Shown here: positions 59,518 through 64,000 of the stretch, piece by piece | Position numbering within the stretch: position 1 is the first letter of the stretch | Layout: every line of letters begins with the position of its first letter | Assembly: GCA_039111635.1 (NCBI GenBank) | Contig: JBCAQO010000002.1 | Span: forward strand, 62,001-126,000 | DNA length: 64,000 bases | Direction of reading: 5' to 3' | Origin: Heterobasidion occidentale | Taxonomy: Eukaryota > Basidiomycota > Agaricomycetes > Russulales > Bondarzewiaceae | Made by a program: the position numbers and the translations under genes | The notes under the pieces: generated by a model | Seen by the model: the letters and a program-made list of their open reading frames with translations, nothing else | What the model was told of the DNA's origin: nothing | Databases searched by the model: none

Positions 59518-59749
59518 TTATTCCCACACGCTGCTGTACCTTGCCAACCCTCCACTCCCTCTGCACCACCGCCTCTGTGCAAAGTCAACGGGCGTTGAGG
59601 CCAGCTGAAGCCATATAAATCTTCCGCCAGGACCGACCCTCTCTTATCTGGCAACGACAAGGTTAAATTTGACCGCGTTGCGCTCACCCTTTGCACCTCG
59701 TCTCGACGCTAATCTTGACACTGAGGAAGACAGACCATCTGGTGTGTAT

Positions 59750-61460
59750 GTTATCTTCTGTTGTAATATGATTGAATATCAAGAAATAGCGAGAGCAGTG
59801 CGCCGTTCTCAGGGACAGCCGAGACCGAGGCTGTCAAAGTGCTCGGAGTACAACTTCGACGATTTATGCTCGTCTTCTGTTGCGATGAAACCCTTGACTC
59901 CCAGGCAATGGGGCGCATCTTCGTGGGGCTCTGTCAAGTCGGCGTATGGGGATGTTTCGACGAGTTCAATCGGTTAGAGGAAAGAGTTCTGAGTGCGGTC
60001 AGTCAGCAAGCACAAAGCATTCAGCAGGGCCTGGCGGCGTTGGTGAAGAACCCAAACACGGAGATCGAGCTGTTTGGAAAATAGTTGAAGATCAACAAGA
60101 ACGTCGGTATAAGTGTTTTCAATCTCAGACGGTTCTCGAATTCTCAATTTCGCAGTTTCAGGTATCTTCATCACCACTCACTTGAACTATGCCGGCCGCT
60201 CAATTGCCACCTATTTTAACCCAGCTCTTTAGGCCGTGAGTTTCTAATGCATCTACATGGAGGGATGTAAAATCTGACCTTCCCTCTAAGTAAGGTCATG
60301 TTATTTCCACAAAGTATCCGTACCGCAGAGTCCCTGGCCTAAAGATCGTGCCCTTCTTCAACCTTAATGATGCACAGGTATCACCTCAACCCCACTATGA
60401 CTTCGGTCTGCGTGCTTTGAAATCGGTCCTCGCTAGTGCTGGTATTCTAAAGTGTGAGCGCCTGCAAGCGGTTCGTGACTCTGGGAGGCTGCGGATGTTG
60501 GAGGACTCTCAGATACCATCTCAGAACAAGTCATTTCGATTCAAAGAGTTACAGAAACCATTGTGCCGTAGTCGGTGGCTGACGACGTACCACTCTTGAC
60601 AAGGTTCGTCGGCTTTGGACATCATCCTCTTAATTCATTGATCTCATTTTATCCGACATCATCAGTCTGCTCGCCAACGTACCTCCGGGCACTGACCATG
60701 TCCCAGTTGTTCTCGACGCTTTGCGAGAACAGATTGTGGAGGTCTGCGAAGATTGTTGTCTCTTTCAAGGCGAGCGTTGGGTGTCGAACTGTATCGGATC
60801 CAGAAAATCCAGCACGGTCTCATGATGGTTGGTTCATCGGGGAGTGGGAAGACAAATGTGTGGCAAGTACTCTTGGCTACCTTGGAGCGTCTGGATGGTG
60901 TTGAAGGAGTCGCATATGTCATTGACCCCAGGGTCATGCATAAGGATGCCTTGTACGGGACGCTCGATCAAACAACGCGCGAACGGAACAATGTATTTTT
61001 TTACGCACGTTCTGCGAAAGATCGTAGATGATATCCGTGGCGGAGAAGAGGCATTGAATCATTTTCGATGGCGATGTCGATCCCGAGTGGGTAGAAACCT
61101 TGGACAGGCGTGTCTCTAGCTTCATACCCGGACATCATCCTCAATATGTTTGCTAGTATGTTGGACGGCAATAAGCTCCTGACGCTGCCCAACGGCGAGC
61201 GACTTAATCTCCCTTCGAATGTCCGCATCATGTTCGAGGCCGAGCACCTCCGCTACGTGACTCTTGCTACCGTCAGTTGGTGTGGCATGATCTGGTTCAG
61301 CAAGGACATTGTGGAACCCTTCATGGTCTATCGCCAGTATCCTGACACCTTGGGCTCTGTCCCTCTTGACGCCGAAGACGACGATGCACTGGACATCCCT
61401 GAGCGGCAACGGACAATGCGAACTCTAGCGCCCGCGTGGGGCCCACAGACGGCATTCGAC
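59750..61460 (+). pseudogene. Cytoplasmic dynein heavy chain fragment (AAA1 to AAA3)
   Basis: Motor subunit of dynein, here only a motor-domain piece of what is normally a protein of more than 4000 residues. In order: [15 protein letters not shown] with [20 protein letters not shown] and [20 protein letters not shown] (59830-60040, AAA1 with Walker B-like DEFNR). Then NYAGRS and LPPILTQLFRP (60185-60235), KIVPFF and [20 protein letters not shown] (60345-60440). AAA2 has the P-loop [20 protein letters not shown] (60810-60875) and [20 protein letters not shown]3-side text follows: [40 protein letters not shown] (61170-61330). There are at least four frame changes and two stops (TAG after EIELFGK, TAA after TAESLA). 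Normal dyneins have ATVSRCGM, so Trp is a likely CGG to TGG change. No start is visible. Confidence 0.8.
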
Positions 61461-63293
61461 TCGTCATTGACGCGGGACGAGACGAAGGTGGTGAGGTTCG
61501 AGGAGCAGATGCGCCGCGAGCGGCTGGACGTGGAGGTCTTGACGTCTGGGACCGTGACGGATGAGGGGAGCCCTGGGATCAGTGTGAGCGCTGGCAGCGG
61601 CGGCGATGGAGGTGGGGGTGGGCCGCTGCCGCTCGGGCCGTCGCTGACGCCGTAGGGCATGACGATCTCGGCGGGGGGGCTGCCCGTTGTCATCGCGCTG
61701 TCGTCGCCGCCGCTGTTGGACAGCCACTCGGTCGAATTGAGTCTGCCGGACCATCTGTACGCGAAGGATGGGTTCTCGTCGTCGGTGTACAATCCGCCTC
61801 AGCACTCATACCACCACCAGTAGCAACAGCCACAACAATAGCAGCGTTACCAGCACCATCAGCACTAGCGGTCGACGTCCACCAAGGTGTCGGACTACGC
61901 GGGCCCACATCCATCGACGCCGCACGTCGTCCTCGCCGGATGGCCCGTCACGAGCGAGGTGGCGGCGCGGCACCGCCGCACGCGATTCTGTACCCGTACG
62001 CGCAGACCACAGCGCTGCCGCACCTCAAGGACAGCGAGCGCGAGAGGGAGCACGAGTGGGAGGACGAGGCGATGTTTGCGCAGATGGCGGTCACGCCGGA
62101 GGAGGTACGCGCGGTGCCGTTGCCTGTCGCTCGGCTGAAAGCTGGTGGCGCCGGTGTGGGCCCGGGCTATGTGTACGCTGCGGGGAACAGGGATAGCGGG
62201 GTATCTTTAGACATTTGGGAGGCGCTGGCACGCGCGATGAGGAGTCGTGCAAGCGTCGATAGCGGGCTGGGGATGAGCGTGAGCGGAGACCACGGTGAGC
62301 GCGCCGAGAACGTAGCAGAGCAGCAGCAGCCATCGATGCCGTCGGCGAGACCGCCGCGAGAGGCTGTCCAGCATCCGTACAGCCAGCATCGTCCACGCAT
62401 CCTCGATTTCAGCACGCAGCAGAACACCTCGTTCGCAGAACCACCCCATCTCGCTCTCTTCTGCACGGCCTCCGATTGCCCAAAGTGCCGCGGCGCGGAC
62501 GGTGCTCGGCACGCCGTCAGAATCGTCGCACGGCATTGTCTCACACGAGTCGTCGCCGCCGGTTTCGCCGTGCCCGTTTAGCAGCACGGACGACCTCAAG
62601 CGGTTCCGCAACCTATTTTGGAAGCTGAACGGCCGCGCGTTGTCCGCGTCGTCGTCCGCGGCGGCAGGCAGCAGCAGGCCCTAGCCTCTGGGCGCCAGTA
62701 ACCAGTCCCAGTCGAGCGCGGGCGCGCCGTTCGACGTCAGCTCACGCAGCACCATCAGCCAGTCTGGCGGCGGGCTCGAGGTGATGCCGGAGCACGACGA
62801 TGAGGCGCTCATTGGCCCGGTGTCACATCTCATGTATGGTGGACGGTTCAGCGAGCTCCGGGGCGAGCGGCCGCTCGACAACTATTCTGACCCCATTGTC
62901 ATACTATACTGGGAGCCGCGCGCTCGGAGTCGCCGGAGCCTGTCGAGGCGGTGTTCGCCCTGCGGCTGCATAGAGGGCAGGGCCGCTGGTCGGACGATCT
63001 TTCGGCGATCGTCCCGGAGGACGTGGAGTCGCGCGCCCTCGATCCTGGAACGGTCGCCGTCGGAGGATACCAACTATGATCGTGAGTACAACCGTGCTCG
63101 GGTGGTGCGTCGAGCGCGAGTGCTGATTATGTTCATTGGTCCAGGTGTCGTGCGGCTGGGCACGATCGAGGCGGTCGCGACGCCGCACACCAAGGAGGCC
63201 GATCAGCGGTTCTCCGGCCATCTCTCGTTCGTGAGCGACGTGGGTGGGTGGCGGAGTGACGACATGTCCACTGGTGGATGTGTTAATTTCTAG
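61461..63293 (+). pseudogene. Gln/Ser-rich gene remnant, function unknown
   Basis: GC-rich coding-like sequence that continues the dynein frame without a gap at the DNA level: [40 protein letters not shown], then a Gln/His stretch (61800-61870). TAG codons at 61821, 61839 and 61866 stand among CAG and CAA codons; another TAG is at 61653. After a frame change: ILYPYAQTTALPHLKDSERE, EDEAMFAQMAVTPEEVRAVP, SGVSLDIWEALARAMRSRAS, later TDDLKRFRNLFWKLNGRALS, PVSHLMYGGRFSELRGERPL, EPVEAVFALRLHRGQGRWSD and VVRLGTIEAVATPHTKEADQ. No family is recognised. It looks like a disordered regulatory protein in decay. Confidence 0.45.
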
Positions 63294-64000
63294 GGGAAGG
63301 GGGCGGGCCGGTCAGTGTTGCGCGGTGGTGATGGTCGGACGTGAGCGGCAGAAGCAGACAACAGGGCATACGGCCGATAATATGGAGTCATGAGCATGTG
63401 GATAAACGATGGAGGTGCCGGCGATGCAAAGGATACTGTGCTGAATGTGCGCGGATATAATCGGTGCGGGGAAACGAACGTCGGAATGGGGGACACTTAC
63501 TCTTGGTTGGTCTTGGGCGGACCACGCACCGATGGCGTGCCCGATGTAGGCTTGCAGGGCAGGTCAAGCGCGGACGTGAACAAGGCACGCTAGGTGTTCC
63601 GGTTCCAGCGGCTTATTCAAGCCGACAAATGTGAATGCTATCTCGCAAGAGAGGGCGACGAGTAGGTGATCTGGTCGCCCATGCATGGTGATTGATCAGT
63701 AAGTGAGCCGTGCAGCACTAGTGAGAGGAAATGGCTGCGGTGGGACTGAATAGCGGCGAGGATGGAGCGGATGTGCCAGATGCGAGTGAGGCAGGGGGCT
63801 CGGGCAAAAGACTCACCATGGGTACGTACATCTGCAATGTCTTCCTCCGCTGTGAGACATCTCACTGAGTGGAACCTGCAGCTGCTGCGTAGAGGGATCC
63901 GCCAAGACATCCAGCTGTGTGTACGGCGCAGGACATCCGGACGTGGGGGTGATAGTTTAGAGACGTAGGCCATGCCGCTTGTCGAGGATTTTGTGTAGGT
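63294..64000. other. Intergenic, no supported gene
   Basis: Only short frames without recognisable domains. Nothing firm can be said up to the right edge. Confidence 0.4.

Overview
The window is nuclear DNA of a filamentous basidiomycete, most probably an Agaricomycete (mushroom, polypore or relative). Evidence seen in the sequence: many 50-65 bp GT-AG introns, a Plavaka-type transposase, a Tnp2/CACTA-type transposase, a fungal Helitron, DUF6532-type proteins, a Cdc15-like F-BAR/SH3 gene and an ABCC transporter of fungal type. No rRNA or tRNA gene, bacterial signal or CRISPR array was found. The region is repeat-rich, gene-poor and strongly decayed.

Layout. 1-5.3 kb: minus-strand ABCC transporter remnant split by a decayed F-BAR/SH3 gene; a ~0.2 kb ABC segment is duplicated on both sides of the intruder. 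5.9-7.25 kb: decayed, shortened DUF6532 gene. 8.1-9.2 kb: copy 1 of a dispersed element called here E. 10.86-12.95 kb: remnant of a fungal Zn2Cys6-type regulator gene bounded by ~95 bp inverted, ATATTC-rich palindromic repeats. 15.6-17.95 kb: internally deleted Helitron ending in a GC hairpin. 17.96-18.7 kb: a 157-bp satellite (array A). 19.2-23.4 kb: decayed Tnp2/CACTA transposase. 23.8-27.04 kb: an intact three-exon orphan gene (about 1037 aa). 27.2-28.35 kb: satellite array B running into E copy 2 (to 30.15 kb). 31.1-32.1 kb: intact four-exon orphan gene followed by a hairpin like the Helitron one. 34.1-35.5 kb: broken zinc-knuckle-like gene. 37.15-40.1 kb: intact many-exon DUF6532 gene. 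40.5-43.8 kb: Plavaka transposase with a broken N-terminal half and an open catalytic half.

44.16-59.52 kb is a large inverted-repeat structure: E copy 3 plus satellite array C on the minus strand face satellite array D plus E copy 4 on the plus strand. The ~7 kb spacer holds a decayed protein kinase, WD40 scraps and a multi-exon orphan gene. Array D has had part of one unit replaced by a piece of a Zn2Cys6-type regulator gene. From 59.7 to 63.3 kb come a decayed cytoplasmic dynein heavy-chain fragment and a Gln/Ser-rich gene remnant.

The gene set does not form a pathway. It reads as a transposon island holding broken copies of host genes (ABC transporter, F-BAR, dynein, kinase, regulators), with a few orphan genes still open. 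In-frame stops in otherwise continuous homology are mostly TGA or TAG at places where CGA or CAG would fit, suggesting C-to-T decay. Family assignments rest on motif recognition by eye; no database search or alignment program was used.
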